A stretch of 64,000 nucleotides of DNA from JAYZQT01 sp036136335 (GTDB lineage: Bacteria; Pseudomonadota; Alphaproteobacteria; MPNO01; UBA830). Location of the stretch: assembly GCA_036136335.1 (NCBI GenBank), contig JAYZQT010000039.1:171279-235278 (forward strand), read 5' to 3'. Numbering within the stretch: position 1 is the first letter of the stretch; each line of letters opens with the position of its first letter. Shown in pieces: positions 34,664 through 43,748 of the stretch. Made by a program: the position numbers and the translations under genes. The notes beneath the pieces are model-generated. The model was not told where the DNA came from. It saw only the letters and a list, made by a program, of their open reading frames with translations, and made no database searches.

Positions 34664-35995
34664 TTACCCGGGGGCCGTCATGTAGTTGAGCCAGGCATCG
34701 TACATATTCCTTATATACACTTCACTCGTGGAATCCTTGCCCTGCCTGCCACCCTGTCCGCTCGCCCGGTCGGTCGCATAACCCCTGCCAACCTCAATCC
34801 ACTCTGCGCCGCCTGACGATACGCCGACGCCGATCCGGCCATAGGTTTCGAGATCATCGGTCAGGACAATTGACCCGGTTCCATTTGTAACATTGGCAAA
34901 CGAAATTGTGTCTTCAAACATCTTGGCTGGTGCACCCTTGAGGCGAAAAGAATATGTATAGACCTCGGTGCGGTTGACAGACACGGGGTGAACTACGCGA
35001 AGCTGTCGAAACTGACTCATGAATGACAGGTTTGGATAGACATTTGAGTTCCAGCGGGTGACGTCGAGAATCCGCCGGGTTTCTTCTACCCCCTTCGCGG
35101 CTTCCATAGCACTTATGTATTCTTCAAAAACCGGATCGCGTTTGGCGGCGACGAGCTTTGCGTCATCATGATAGTCGCCAAGGTAAGAATGCCCGTTTGG
35201 ATAGGCCCAGATCCCGACCTGCTCCTGCCAGAACTTGTATGGAGCGCCATTCTGGCGCATCTGGCGAACACCTATTTCGCCAGCACCGTCTGTATGTACG
35301 TCGTCGCTCTGTTCAGCAGCTGCATCTATCGACGATTTATGTACAAACAGCGGATGGGCAGCATCGCACAGATTTTCGAGGTACAACTTCCAGTTTCCGT
35401 CATACGCATGTTTGAACACGCCTCCTGCCAGTTCTATCTCGCCAGCTGGCGCCCGGTCTACCATGTCATCAAACGACGTTGTCATATGTCCCAGAAAATC
35501 GATCAAAGAAGGGCCAATACTGCTCAGAGAGGCGAAGACGAAGCCACGATAACTCTCAACCCGCGGCGCCTGTACCATGGCGGTCCCTGGGGCTTCAGGG
35601 TTGAAATGATCGGGATATCCCTGCTGTAGCGGTACCCGGACCAGTTTTCCGTCTGTTCCGTACGTCCACCCGTGGTAGCAGCAAACGAATTCGTCCGCAT
35701 GTCCCAAATCCTGCGCGACAACCATTGCACCCCGGTGGGCGCACTGATTGTGAATGACATATATCTGGCCGTCCGTGTGCCGGACCATCACCATCGGGTG
35801 CCGTCCAATCCGGGTCGCCGAAAAATCACCTTCGTTGCGAATTTGACTTTCATGCCCCACGTAAACCCAGGCTCGGGAGAAAATCCGCTCTAGTTCGAGT
35901 TCAAAAATACCCGCGTCATTGTAGACGCGTTTGTGTACCCGTCCCGGCTGAACGAAATCCCTCAGGTTATTTTCTGTGTCGGCAAGCATTTCCAA
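34664..35995 (-). CDS. Aromatic-ring-hydroxylating dioxygenase, alpha subunit (Rieske)
   Basis: A 443-residue catalytic subunit. The Rieske ligands are C85/H87 (NQCAHRG) and C105/H108 (CCYHGW). The mononuclear-iron helix NLCDAAHPLFVH near 210 follows. Together with the adjacent beta subunit this forms a two-component or three-component dioxygenase that would start ring attack; no ferredoxin or reductase gene is nearby. It is the first gene of the minus-strand operon that continues through ubiD. The opposite direction opens a class II aldolase gene, so the 128-base region between holds both promoters. The ATG at 35989 is an alternative start. Confidence 0.94.
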   Translation of the reverse strand: MEMLADTENNLRDFVQPGRVHKRVYNDAGIFELELERIFSRAWVYVGHESQIRNEGDFSATRIGRHPMVMVRHTDGQIYVIHNQCAHRGAMVVAQDLGHADEFVCCYHGWTYGTDGKLVRVPLQQGYPDHFNPEAPGTAMVQAPRVESYRGFVFASLSSIGPSLIDFLGHMTTSFDDMVDRAPAGEIELAGGVFKHAYDGNWKLYLENLCDAAHPLFVHKSSIDAAAEQSDDVHTDGAGEIGVRQMRQNGAPYKFWQEQVGIWAYPNGHSYLGDYHDDAKLVAAKRDPVFEEYISAMEAAKGVEETRRILDVTRWNSNVYPNLSFMSQFRQLRVVHPVSVNRTEVYTYSFRLKGAPAKMFEDTISFANVTNGTGSIVLTDDLETYGRIGVGVSSGGAEWIEVGRGYATDRASGQGGRQGKDSTSEVYIRNMYDAWLNYMTAPG

Positions 35996-36123
35996 ATTAT
36001 CTATATGTTTTAAAGTGATTACTATAAAGCACTTCCTTTCAGCCCGTTAGCTGCCTGATATAGAACTCGTGCACATGTTCGCCGCTGTGCTAGACTTTAT
36101 CAAAACAAATTAGGAGGGATCCC

Positions 36124-36912
36124 ATGAATGCCACTGCCGTTCGCGATATTACCAGTCATTCACTGCGAGATCGGGTGAGTGAAGAAGAGTGGCAGGTTCG
36201 TGTGGACCTTGCCGCTGCCTACCGGTTGGCGGACCTGTATGGGTGGACCACGACATTGATATACAATCATATTTCGGCCCGCGTTCCCGGCCCTGATCAT
36301 CACTTTCTTCTAAACCCATTCGGACTTGGCTGGGGTGAGGTAACTGCGTCAAACCTCGTGAAAATCGATTTGGATGGCAATATTCTGGACGACACGCCTT
36401 ACGAGATAAATAACGCCGGATATACAATCCATAGCGCTATTCACGGTGCCCGAGAGGATGCGATGTGTGTAATCCATACCCACACTGAGGCAGGCATGTC
36501 GCTTTCCGCGCTCGAAGAAGGGCTTCTTTATACCAACCAGGATGCGATGCAGTTTTATGGACACACTGCGTACCACGATTTTGAGGGTATTGCGCTGGAC
36601 CTCTCAGAGCGCGAACGTCTTGTCGCGGATCTTGGAGACAACAGCGTAATGATCCTGCGAAATCACGGTTTGCTGACGACAGGGAACACCGTTCAGGAAG
36701 CCTGGGTTCAGATGTATTTTCTGGAAAAGGTATGCCAGTCGCAGCTCAGCCTACTGTCTGCAGCAGCCGCGTCAGGTCAGCAGATCCGTTATCCGTCTCC
36801 GGAAATATGTAAACACACCGCAGAGCAATATGAAAAACAGGGCTGCGGCGCGAGGGAATGGCCTTCTCTCATCCGGCAGCTTGACGCTGTCACAAGCGAG
36901 TACAAGTATTAA
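36124..36912 (+). CDS. Class II aldolase/adducin-family protein
   Basis: A 262-residue zinc-dependent aldolase-fold protein. LRNHGLLTTGNTVQEAW and the metal-binding VIHTHTEAGMSLSAL are clear. A textbook AGGAGGG ribosome site lies before the ATG. Members catalyse aldol cleavage of sugar phosphates or decarboxylation. It is divergent from the Rieske operon and followed after three bases by a flavodiiron-like protein. The substrate is unknown; a role in the aromatic pathway is possible from position. Confidence 0.92.
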   Translation: MNATAVRDITSHSLRDRVSEEEWQVRVDLAAAYRLADLYGWTTTLIYNHISARVPGPDHHFLLNPFGLGWGEVTASNLVKIDLDGNILDDTPYEINNAGYTIHSAIHGAREDAMCVIHTHTEAGMSLSALEEGLLYTNQDAMQFYGHTAYHDFEGIALDLSERERLVADLGDNSVMILRNHGLLTTGNTVQEAWVQMYFLEKVCQSQLSLLSAAAASGQQIRYPSPEICKHTAEQYEKQGCGAREWPSLIRQLDAVTSEYKY

Positions 36913-36915
36913 AGG

Positions 36916-37650
36916 ATGAGTGCCACCGTTGACGAAATCGCGCCGGATTTGTTTCGGATCACCTGTTATCATGAACCAGCGGACTTCCAGTTTTCGTCTT
37001 TTCTAGTACGTGATGACGAGCCGCTTCTTTACCACACCAACCTCCGCGGTTTCTTTGACGATGTGAAAGATGGTGTCGCATCTGTTATTGATCCGGCAAA
37101 ATTGCGATGGATTGGATTCAGTCATTTCGAATCCGATGAGTGCGGGTCTCTCAATGACTGGCTTGCCGTTGCACGAAAAGCGGAGCCCGTGTGCAGTTTT
37201 GTGGGCGCGCGAACCAGTGTTGGTGACTTTGCAGACCGCGCGCCGCGTGTTCTTGAGGCTGATGAAAAGATTGAAACGGGGTCCCGGCGTTTCCGGGTCA
37301 TTGAAACCAAGCATGTTCCCCACGGTTGGGACGCCAGCCTTTTGTATGAGGAAACTGAATCGACCCTGTTCTGCTCCGATCTTCTCGGCCACGGTGGGAA
37401 CGTAGAAGCATTATTTGAGGGTGATATTGTCGGACGGTCGGATGCGTACAATACACGCCAGGCCGAAGGGCCGATGTCGGGCTCCGTTCCGTTTACTAAA
37501 GAAACAATGGGAATCCTCGAAAACCTTGCTGAGCTTGAACCAGTTACTCTCGCCTGCATGCATGGTTCTAGTTACGCCGGTGACGCGGCGCAGGCACTCA
37601 GGGAATTTGGACAGGTGCTCGAGAGGCTGAACGGTAAGAACGGAAATTAG
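36916..37650 (+). CDS. MBL-fold protein with flavodiiron-type (ODP) metal site
   Basis: A 244-residue metallo-beta-lactamase-fold protein. The metal motif is H70-x-E72-x-D74-E75 (SHFESDECGS), as in oxygen-binding diiron proteins and flavodiiron oxygen reductases, not the H-x-H-x-D-H of hydrolases. Further metal histidines lie in KHVPHGWD and CMHGSSY. No flavodoxin domain is attached, so it would need a separate electron donor or may sense oxygen or nitric oxide. Its ATG lies three bases after the aldolase stop, and the msrB start follows eight bases after its own stop, making a short operon. Confidence 0.87.
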   Translation: MSATVDEIAPDLFRITCYHEPADFQFSSFLVRDDEPLLYHTNLRGFFDDVKDGVASVIDPAKLRWIGFSHFESDECGSLNDWLAVARKAEPVCSFVGARTSVGDFADRAPRVLEADEKIETGSRRFRVIETKHVPHGWDASLLYEETESTLFCSDLLGHGGNVEALFEGDIVGRSDAYNTRQAEGPMSGSVPFTKETMGILENLAELEPVTLACMHGSSYAGDAAQALREFGQVLERLNGKNGN

Positions 37651-37658
37651 TGCTGAAG

Positions 37659-38060
37659 ATGGGTGATAAAATTCAGAAGACTGAAGAACAATGGCGCGCC
37701 GAGCTGTCGGATGAACAGTTTCATGTCACGCGACAGCATGGGACGGAGCGTCCGTTCACTGGCGAGTATAATGATTGCAAGGATCCGGGAATTTATCAGT
37801 GTATTTGTTGCGGGCATCCGCTGTTCGATGCAGATCACAAATTTGATTCAGGGACAGGCTGGCCAAGCTTTTTTCAGCCCCTGAATGGCGATGCTGTGGA
37901 GACGCAGACGGACGTGTCCATGTTGATGAGCCGGACAGAGGTTCACTGCTCCCGGTGTGATGCCCATTTAGGACATGTTTTTCCGGATGGCCCGTTGCCA
38001 ACTGGAGAGAGATATTGCATGAACTCGGTATCGCTAAGGCTTTCACCAAAACCCGACTGA
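37659..38060 (+). CDS. msrB: Peptide-methionine (R)-S-oxide reductase
   Basis: A 133-residue MsrB that repairs R-methionine sulfoxide in proteins. Zinc-binding CxxC pairs (CICCGHP and CSRCD) are present. FDSGTGWPSFF is the family signature, and the catalytic cysteine is in GERYCMNS. The ATG at 37659 is preferred to an in-frame GTG at 37650. It follows the flavodiiron-like gene closely, consistent with an oxidative-stress function for this pair. Confidence 0.95.
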   Translation: MGDKIQKTEEQWRAELSDEQFHVTRQHGTERPFTGEYNDCKDPGIYQCICCGHPLFDADHKFDSGTGWPSFFQPLNGDAVETQTDVSMLMSRTEVHCSRCDAHLGHVFPDGPLPTGERYCMNSVSLRLSPKPD

Positions 38061-38067
38061 GATAACG

Positions 38068-38418
38068 CTAGGCTGCGGCCGTGGCGGTAATTTCAATTCT
38101 GATTTCGGGGACCGCAAGTGGGGAGCAGACTGTGGTTCGAGCGGGGGCGTCAGGACCGTTCACCCAGCCGTCCCAGACCTCATTCATTTGCGCAAAATCC
38201 GCCATATCTGCGAGGTAGATTGTCACGGAAAGCAGGTGCGATCTGTCAGAGCCCAACTCCAGAAGCGTTGTTTCCAGCCGTTCCAACACGTCAGCCGTCT
38301 GTGCTTTTATACCCCCTGAACGATCCCGGGCGACATGCCCCATCGTGTAGATTGTATTCCCGTGGCGTACCGCTTTGCTCATGCGGGGCCCGGGATCCGC
38401 TCTCTGGATTTCCGGCAT
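38068..38418 (-). CDS. RidA-family protein
   Basis: A 116-residue RidA/YjgF protein. MSKAVRHGNTIYTMGHVA and the closing arginine strand APARTTVCSPLAVPEIRIEI match the family, whose members deaminate reactive enamines or act on related imines. The arginine-containing ART motif typical of deaminating RidA is present. It converges on msrB, only seven bases away, and is divergent from the NmrA-like gene with about 100 bases between. Confidence 0.92.
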   Translation of the reverse strand: MPEIQRADPGPRMSKAVRHGNTIYTMGHVARDRSGGIKAQTADVLERLETTLLELGSDRSHLLSVTIYLADMADFAQMNEVWDGWVNGPDAPARTTVCSPLAVPEIRIEITATAAA

Positions 38419-38517
38419 TTAAATTCCTTATCAATTGTTGGTGTTTTGTGTCCCAACGAAAGGTGGTCGTCAACATTGACTTCCGGTATTTTGTTCCATC
38501 CTTAATCAGGAGTAGTG

Positions 38518-39372
38518 ATGATATTAATCTCATCTGCCGGTGGTAAGACCGGTAAGGCAATGATCTCGGCGTTCTCTCAGGCCGGAAAGTCGGTGCGGGC
38601 AATGGTGCGGCGCACCGACAACGATGGGGAACTCTGCGCCCTTGGCGCCGCAGAAATATTCCACGGAAACCTGAACGACCCTGCTGCCGTATCTGCGGCG
38701 GCGGAAGGGTGTTCGAATATCTATTACATCTGCCCGAACATGACTGAACATGAGCTGGAAATGGGTAAAAACATAATTGCCGCCGCTCAATCTGTCGGTG
38801 TGCAGCGTCTGGGTTTTCATTCGGTATTGCATACTCAGGTGCAGACGCTTCAACATCACTGGAACCGGCTTTTTGTTGAAGAAGCAATTGTGGAATCCGG
38901 TTTGCCATTCAGTATTCTGCAAGTGGGATCTTATTATCAGAACATGCTACCTGGCTGGCAGAAAATGCTGGAAACAGGCGTACATGCCATGGCCTATGAA
39001 CCCGGTGCGCCGATGAGCCTCGTCGATCTTGACGAAGTAGCCGAGGCGGCTGTCAAAGTTTTCGACGATCCGGGATGTGAGGGTGGGATTTTTGAAATTT
39101 GCGGGCCCGTAATAACGTTGATCGAGAAAGCAGAGATACTGACTGAAATTCTCGGGTATCCCATAGAAGCGAAAAAGCTGCTCGCGGCGGACGCAATCGC
39201 ACATGCTGCCCGGTTGGGAGTAGGAGAATACGGGCAGAATTGCATGCAACGAATGTTTGCGCATTACGATGTTCATGGGCTGGTCGGAAGCCCGCGCGTC
39301 CTCGAGTGGATTCTGGGGCGCCCGCCCACTGATTTCCGGGGGTTCGTCACACGAGCATCGAACCGACAATGA
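38518..39372 (+). CDS. NmrA-like / atypical SDR NAD(P)-binding protein
   Basis: A 284-residue atypical SDR. The N-terminal MILISSAGGKTGKAMISAF is a variant of the glycine-rich cofactor motif, and HGNLNDP and YYICPNM follow as in NmrA/HSCARG proteins. The active-site tyrosine of classical SDRs is not kept, so it may be a redox sensor or an isoflavone-reductase-like enzyme. CAGGAG precedes the ATG at 38518; an in-frame GTG at 38515 is less likely. It overlaps the GST gene by four bases (ATGA). Confidence 0.88.
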   Translation: MILISSAGGKTGKAMISAFSQAGKSVRAMVRRTDNDGELCALGAAEIFHGNLNDPAAVSAAAEGCSNIYYICPNMTEHELEMGKNIIAAAQSVGVQRLGFHSVLHTQVQTLQHHWNRLFVEEAIVESGLPFSILQVGSYYQNMLPGWQKMLETGVHAMAYEPGAPMSLVDLDEVAEAAVKVFDDPGCEGGIFEICGPVITLIEKAEILTEILGYPIEAKKLLAADAIAHAARLGVGEYGQNCMQRMFAHYDVHGLVGSPRVLEWILGRPPTDFRGFVTRASNRQ

Positions 39373-40163
39373 AGCTTGAGCTTTATCACGCGAACTGGTC
39401 CGTTTGTGCTCAGACGGTGCGCCTGGTCATCTCGGAGAAGCGTCTCAAGGTGATTGAACACCATATTGACCTTCGCGCACGGCAGCAGCAAACCGCGGAA
39501 TATCTCAAACTCAACCCCAACGGGTACGTCCCAACCCTTGTACACGACGGTAGGCCAGTAATTGAATCGGCCGCGATATGTGAGTACCTCGATGAGGTTT
39601 TCCCTGAGCCCCCGCTTCGCCCCTCTGACATGGTGGAACGGGCTTATATGCGAAGCTGGACGAGGCGACCCGATGCCGGTCTTCATCGGGCGTGTGCCAC
39701 CGTGACCAACGCTATCGCGTTCCGTTTTCAGTGGTTGGAAAAATCGTCTAAAGAAATTGAGACGATGCTTGCGGCGACACCAGATTCAGCGCGTCGCAAC
39801 TGGCGACGGGAAATGATCGAGAACGGGACCCAGTCGGAATTGTTCCTGGACGCGGTCCGGGCTATCGACAAGCTTTTATCTGATATGGAAGCGGCGTTAC
39901 GGGAGCGGCGCTGGTTGGCCAACAGTGTCTATACGCTGGCTGATGTTGCACTCACTTCCTATATAAATCGCTTTGCCGAACTGCAGTTTCACCCGATGTG
40001 GGAAAACGGGCGGCCCCAGGTTACAGGATGGCTGGACCGGATGCGAAAGCGCATCAATTTTAAGGAGGGGTTTGGTGAATACCCCTATCCGGAATTCCAT
40101 TCGCAAATGGCCGAGAATGGCACACTACAATGGCCGGGCATTGAAGCTATACTGGCTGCGTAA
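39369..40163 (+). CDS. Glutathione S-transferase-family protein
   Basis: A 264-residue GST. The thioredoxin-like N-terminal domain runs from MKLELYHANWSVCAQTVRL to the cis-proline GYVPTLV and the glutathione-site IESAAICEYLDE. The helical C-terminal domain includes YTLADVALTSYINR. The insertion near 125-165 makes it longer than the usual 210-230 residues. It is coupled to the NmrA-like gene. Conjugation, dehalogenation or isomerisation of a pathway intermediate is possible; the context does not decide. Confidence 0.93.
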   Translation: MKLELYHANWSVCAQTVRLVISEKRLKVIEHHIDLRARQQQTAEYLKLNPNGYVPTLVHDGRPVIESAAICEYLDEVFPEPPLRPSDMVERAYMRSWTRRPDAGLHRACATVTNAIAFRFQWLEKSSKEIETMLAATPDSARRNWRREMIENGTQSELFLDAVRAIDKLLSDMEAALRERRWLANSVYTLADVALTSYINRFAELQFHPMWENGRPQVTGWLDRMRKRINFKEGFGEYPYPEFHSQMAENGTLQWPGIEAILAA

Positions 40164-40227
40164 TGTTTGCTATTGCGCTGTATAGGTGCACCCTGAGTTA
40201 ATCCGGAAAAGCCGACTGGAGTTGAAA

Positions 40228-41079
40228 ATGGAGAGGGTTAGACACGTTCAAGCTGTGCACTCCGGCACCCCCACAATCGACGGCGCAGGTGTAAAGCTTA
40301 CCCGCATGATCGGCACGCCGGCACTCGATACAATCGACCCGTTTCTGATGCTGGACCAGATCGATAGCGACGAACCTGAAAGCTATATAGCGGGCTTTCC
40401 TGACCATCCCCACCGCGGATTTGAAACCGTTACGATCATGCTGGAAGGCCGGATGCGCCACCGGGATTCTGTCGGAAATGACGGCCTCTTGCGGGCGGGT
40501 GACGTTCAGTGGATGACAGCGGGTCGGGGTATTATCCATTCGGAAGTACCCGAGATGGTTGACGGCCGGCTGAGTGGGTTTCAGCTGTGGGTAAACCTGC
40601 CAGCCAACAAGAAAATGATGCGTCCGCGCTATCAGGATATTAAATCCAATCGCATTCCAATGGTGCATGTTGAGGGATGTGTGGCACGGGTGATTGCGGG
40701 GTCGTACCTCGGCGAAACCGGGCCGGCCGAACCACAAACACCAATCAGACTTATGGACGTGCGACTTGAGCCTGGAGCCGAATGGACGGTAACCACAGAT
40801 CCCGCCAACGATATGTTCATGTGTATATACGAAGGCACGGTTCACGCTATTGATTCGGGGCAGGTTCTGCGCAAAATCGGAGCTCCCTCAACCGTTCTGT
40901 TCGCTGGTAAAGGCGGTCTTGAGGTCGTTGCGGGGAGTGACGGTGCTGCCATATTGTATTGTGAGGGTGAACCGATCCGTGAACCTGTTGTAAAATATGG
41001 GCCATTCGTGATGAATACTCACGAAGAATTACGTTGCGCTGTGCACGATTTCAATGCGGGAACTCTGGCGGGCCCCTGA
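40228..41079 (+). CDS. Pirin-family protein
   Basis: A 283-residue pirin, a double-cupin iron protein. The metal motif is in FPDHPHRGFETVTIM, and the conserved ITQWMTAGRGIIHSE-type segment reads VQWMTAGRGIIHSE here. Some bacterial pirins are quercetinases; others are of unknown use. The ATG at 40228 is chosen because GGAG precedes it; an in-frame GTG at 40186 lacks a site. It follows the GST gene in the same direction. Confidence 0.94.
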   Translation: MERVRHVQAVHSGTPTIDGAGVKLTRMIGTPALDTIDPFLMLDQIDSDEPESYIAGFPDHPHRGFETVTIMLEGRMRHRDSVGNDGLLRAGDVQWMTAGRGIIHSEVPEMVDGRLSGFQLWVNLPANKKMMRPRYQDIKSNRIPMVHVEGCVARVIAGSYLGETGPAEPQTPIRLMDVRLEPGAEWTVTTDPANDMFMCIYEGTVHAIDSGQVLRKIGAPSTVLFAGKGGLEVVAGSDGAAILYCEGEPIREPVVKYGPFVMNTHEELRCAVHDFNAGTLAGP

Positions 41080-41120
41080 GCCCCTAGATACGCCCCGTCC
41101 TCCGGGTAGAGGTATTTCCC

Positions 41121-42503
41121 TTGACTGAAAGCAACCCAAATCCTGATTGTCCGTCTCTTCGCGAGGCTTTTTTTGTCTGGATGAAAATCGGTTTATTAAG
41201 TTTTGGTGGACCCGCTGGGCAGATTGCCCTGATGCATCGGGTGTTGGTGGAAGAAAAGCGCTGGATCAGCGAAGCACGTTTTCTCCACGCTCTTAACTAC
41301 GTGATGTTACTTCCTGGGCCGGAAGCCCAGCAACTCGCCATATATGCGGGATGGTTGCTGCATCGCCGGACCGGTGGCTTGATCGCCGGCATCCTGTTTG
41401 TACTGCCAGGTGCGATTGTCATGCTCGTTCTGAGCGTCCTTTACGCAGGCTTTCGTGATTTGTCTTTAGTCGAAGCATTTTTTTTCGGCATAAAGGCTGC
41501 GGTATTGGCCATTGTGGTTCAGGCAGTAATCCGTCTTGGCCACAGGGCAATTTCCAACTCTGCAATGCTCGCAATCGCCGCCTTTTCCTTCGCTGGAATT
41601 TTTTTCTTTACCATACCATTTCAACTGATAATTATGGTTGCGGCGTTGACTGGATTGGTGGGGAGTTGCCTCACCCCCACCCTGTTTGAACCAGGAGACC
41701 GGAAGTCTCCCGCCGCACAAACGACAATCAAGAAGTATCTGGTTGACCGGTTGCTTGAAAGCGGCAAGCTGACTCATATTAAACCGTCCTTACCGCGAGC
41801 ACTGCGGGTATGTCTTGCCTGTCTGGTATTGTGGCTGTCTCCAGTCTTCTTCATTGGGGGCGTTCTGGGCCCAGATCACGTTTTTACTCAAGAGGGCGTG
41901 TTTTTCAGCAAAATGGCCGTAGTTACCTTCGGCGGCGCCTATGCCGTCCTGGCTTATGTCGCCCAGCAGGCAGTGGACCTGTATGGCTGGCTGACGCCAG
42001 GAGAAATGCTTAACGGTTTGGGTTTGGCCGAGACCACACCCGGTCCGCTGATAATGGTCGTTCAGTATGTAGGGTTTTTGGGCGCATTTCGTAACCCAGG
42101 GCCCCTCGATCCATTTGTTGCCGGGGCTTTGGGCGCATTATTAACCACATGGGTCACATTCGTGCCATGCTTTCTCTGGATTTTTGCTGGGGCCCCTTAC
42201 ATTGAAGTACTGAGGGATAAATCCCTGCTCAATGGGGCTCTAGGTGCCATTACAGCGGCCGTCGTGGGTGTGGTGCTATATGTCGCGGTATGGTTCGGCC
42301 TAAACGTGTGTTTTGCAGATATTCGGGAGGTATGGATAGGTCAGGTTCGATTGCTTATTCCTGAATGGGGAACTGTGGAACCGGCGGTTTTGATTATAAC
42401 CATCATGTCATTGTTCGTGACTCTCAAATACAAAGTTGGAATTTTACCGGTGCTGGCTTCCGCAGCAGTAATCGGTATGGCCTGCTTTTACGGTATCAGG
42501 TAA
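41121..42503 (+). CDS. chrA: Chromate transporter ChrA
   Basis: A 460-residue, two-domain CHR-family efflux protein with about ten to twelve membrane helices. The first domain has LLSFGGPAGQIALMHR and LPGPEAQQLAIYAGWLLHR. The second repeats the pattern with VTFGGAYAVLAY and TPGPLIMVVQYVGF. The start is a TTG with AGAGG eight bases before it; no ATG lies close by. It exports chromate, probably by proton coupling. It lies in the plus-strand run after pirin, and a convergent monooxygenase gene starts from the right. No chromate reductase or chrB regulator is adjacent. Confidence 0.94.
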   Translation: MTESNPNPDCPSLREAFFVWMKIGLLSFGGPAGQIALMHRVLVEEKRWISEARFLHALNYVMLLPGPEAQQLAIYAGWLLHRRTGGLIAGILFVLPGAIVMLVLSVLYAGFRDLSLVEAFFFGIKAAVLAIVVQAVIRLGHRAISNSAMLAIAAFSFAGIFFFTIPFQLIIMVAALTGLVGSCLTPTLFEPGDRKSPAAQTTIKKYLVDRLLESGKLTHIKPSLPRALRVCLACLVLWLSPVFFIGGVLGPDHVFTQEGVFFSKMAVVTFGGAYAVLAYVAQQAVDLYGWLTPGEMLNGLGLAETTPGPLIMVVQYVGFLGAFRNPGPLDPFVAGALGALLTTWVTFVPCFLWIFAGAPYIEVLRDKSLLNGALGAITAAVVGVVLYVAVWFGLNVCFADIREVWIGQVRLLIPEWGTVEPAVLIITIMSLFVTLKYKVGILPVLASAAVIGMACFYGIR

Positions 42504-42507
42504 TTCC

Positions 42508-43692
42508 TTACACCAGCTCAACCGTCATTGGGTTGTATGAATATAACCACTCGTTTCGGCTTGCTCCTTCGTCCCGGCTGGCGAAGTGTTCTCGGATCTG
42601 CTCGACACTATCCAGATGAAACAGTTTCCGGTTCGCGTCAGATGTTTCCACTACCCGCGCGGTCCGGTGGACGCGGTTCCGCTGATAAAGCTGGAGTGCG
42701 GCCTCGGTTTTGCGGCATTTTTCGAGTGCTCGTGTTAGCACGGCCCCGTCTTCGATTGCCATCGCGGCGCCCTGGGCCAGATATGGGAGAGTGGCATGGG
42801 CTGCATCTCCCAGAATCGTTGCCCGGGGAGTGCTCCAGTTGTTCACAACCGGGCGCTTGTACATCGCCCATCGGTAACACTTATCCTTTTCAACAAGATT
42901 TACAACGGTTTGAATGTCTCGGTGCCAGCCCTCAAAATCCGCTTTCAGCTCTTCCCATGGAAATCTGGCAGTCCACGATTCTTCTGAAGCTACAGGCGTC
43001 TCTACCGCTCCTACAAAGTTGAGTAGTTTTCCGTTTCTCAACCAGTAAGAGACGGCGTGTTTACCGGGCCCCATCCAGACGGACATCACCTCGTCCATGA
43101 AATTCGGAGGCAATTTGTCCCTCGGGACGGTAATCCTCCATGCCGAGTCACCTGTATAGGTTGCGGGTATCGCACCTGCAATTTGATCGCGAATTACGGA
43201 CTTCACACCATCCGCACCAATTAGGAGGTTGCCTTTGGCGGATGTACCGTCGTCAAATAACAGCTCGACGTCTTCCGGTGTTTCCCTAAAACCGGTGGCG
43301 CGTTTGTTTAGGGTAACCGCGCCCGGCTTCAGTTGGAGTACAGCCTCCGCGAGAAGATCATAGAGGTCGGCGCGATGCGCCTGATTATAGGGAGCCTTGT
43401 GCAGTTTAAGGTGTTCTTCTGATAAGGCGAAGCGGTCGATTTCCTCGCCCGTGTCGTGAAGCCTGAAGACATAGGCTGCCGGACGAACAGATTTCGCGGA
43501 AATTTGTTCACCAATACCCAGATGATTCAGCACGTGCATGGCATTTGCGCTCATCTGGATCCCTGCGCCGACCTCACCCAGCTCGGGTGCCTGTTCGAAT
43601 ATCTCGACGTCGAATCCCGCCTTCAACAGGCAGCCTGCAGCGGACAGCCCCCCAAGGCCGGCCCCGGCGATTAAAATTTTTTGGCCTGTCAT
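42508..43692 (-). CDS. FAD-dependent aromatic monooxygenase (salicylate-hydroxylase-like)
   Basis: A 394-residue group A flavoprotein monooxygenase. The FAD motif GAGLGG is near residues 8-13, GADGVKS is the DG motif, and ILGDAAHATLPYLAQGAAMAIEDG is the GD motif. It would hydroxylate a phenolic or benzoate compound with NAD(P)H and oxygen. The ATG at 43692 is chosen with AAAGAAG upstream; the frame extends to 43746. It lies behind a GNAT gene on the same strand, and both may form a small unit. Confidence 0.93.
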   Translation of the reverse strand: MTGQKILIAGAGLGGLSAAGCLLKAGFDVEIFEQAPELGEVGAGIQMSANAMHVLNHLGIGEQISAKSVRPAAYVFRLHDTGEEIDRFALSEEHLKLHKAPYNQAHRADLYDLLAEAVLQLKPGAVTLNKRATGFRETPEDVELLFDDGTSAKGNLLIGADGVKSVIRDQIAGAIPATYTGDSAWRITVPRDKLPPNFMDEVMSVWMGPGKHAVSYWLRNGKLLNFVGAVETPVASEESWTARFPWEELKADFEGWHRDIQTVVNLVEKDKCYRWAMYKRPVVNNWSTPRATILGDAAHATLPYLAQGAAMAIEDGAVLTRALEKCRKTEAALQLYQRNRVHRTARVVETSDANRKLFHLDSVEQIREHFASRDEGASRNEWLYSYNPMTVELV

Positions 43693-43748
43693 CAATTGCT
43701 TCTTTGGAGTTTCAAATTTGAATTTAGTGTGTTTCAGGTAATTCAAAA

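Noticed and set aside
35996..36123. Inverted repeat AAGTG/CACTT between the Rieske and aldolase genes
   Set aside because: Arms of five bases with a 12-base spacer are too weak to call; a promoter for either gene could not be chosen by eye.
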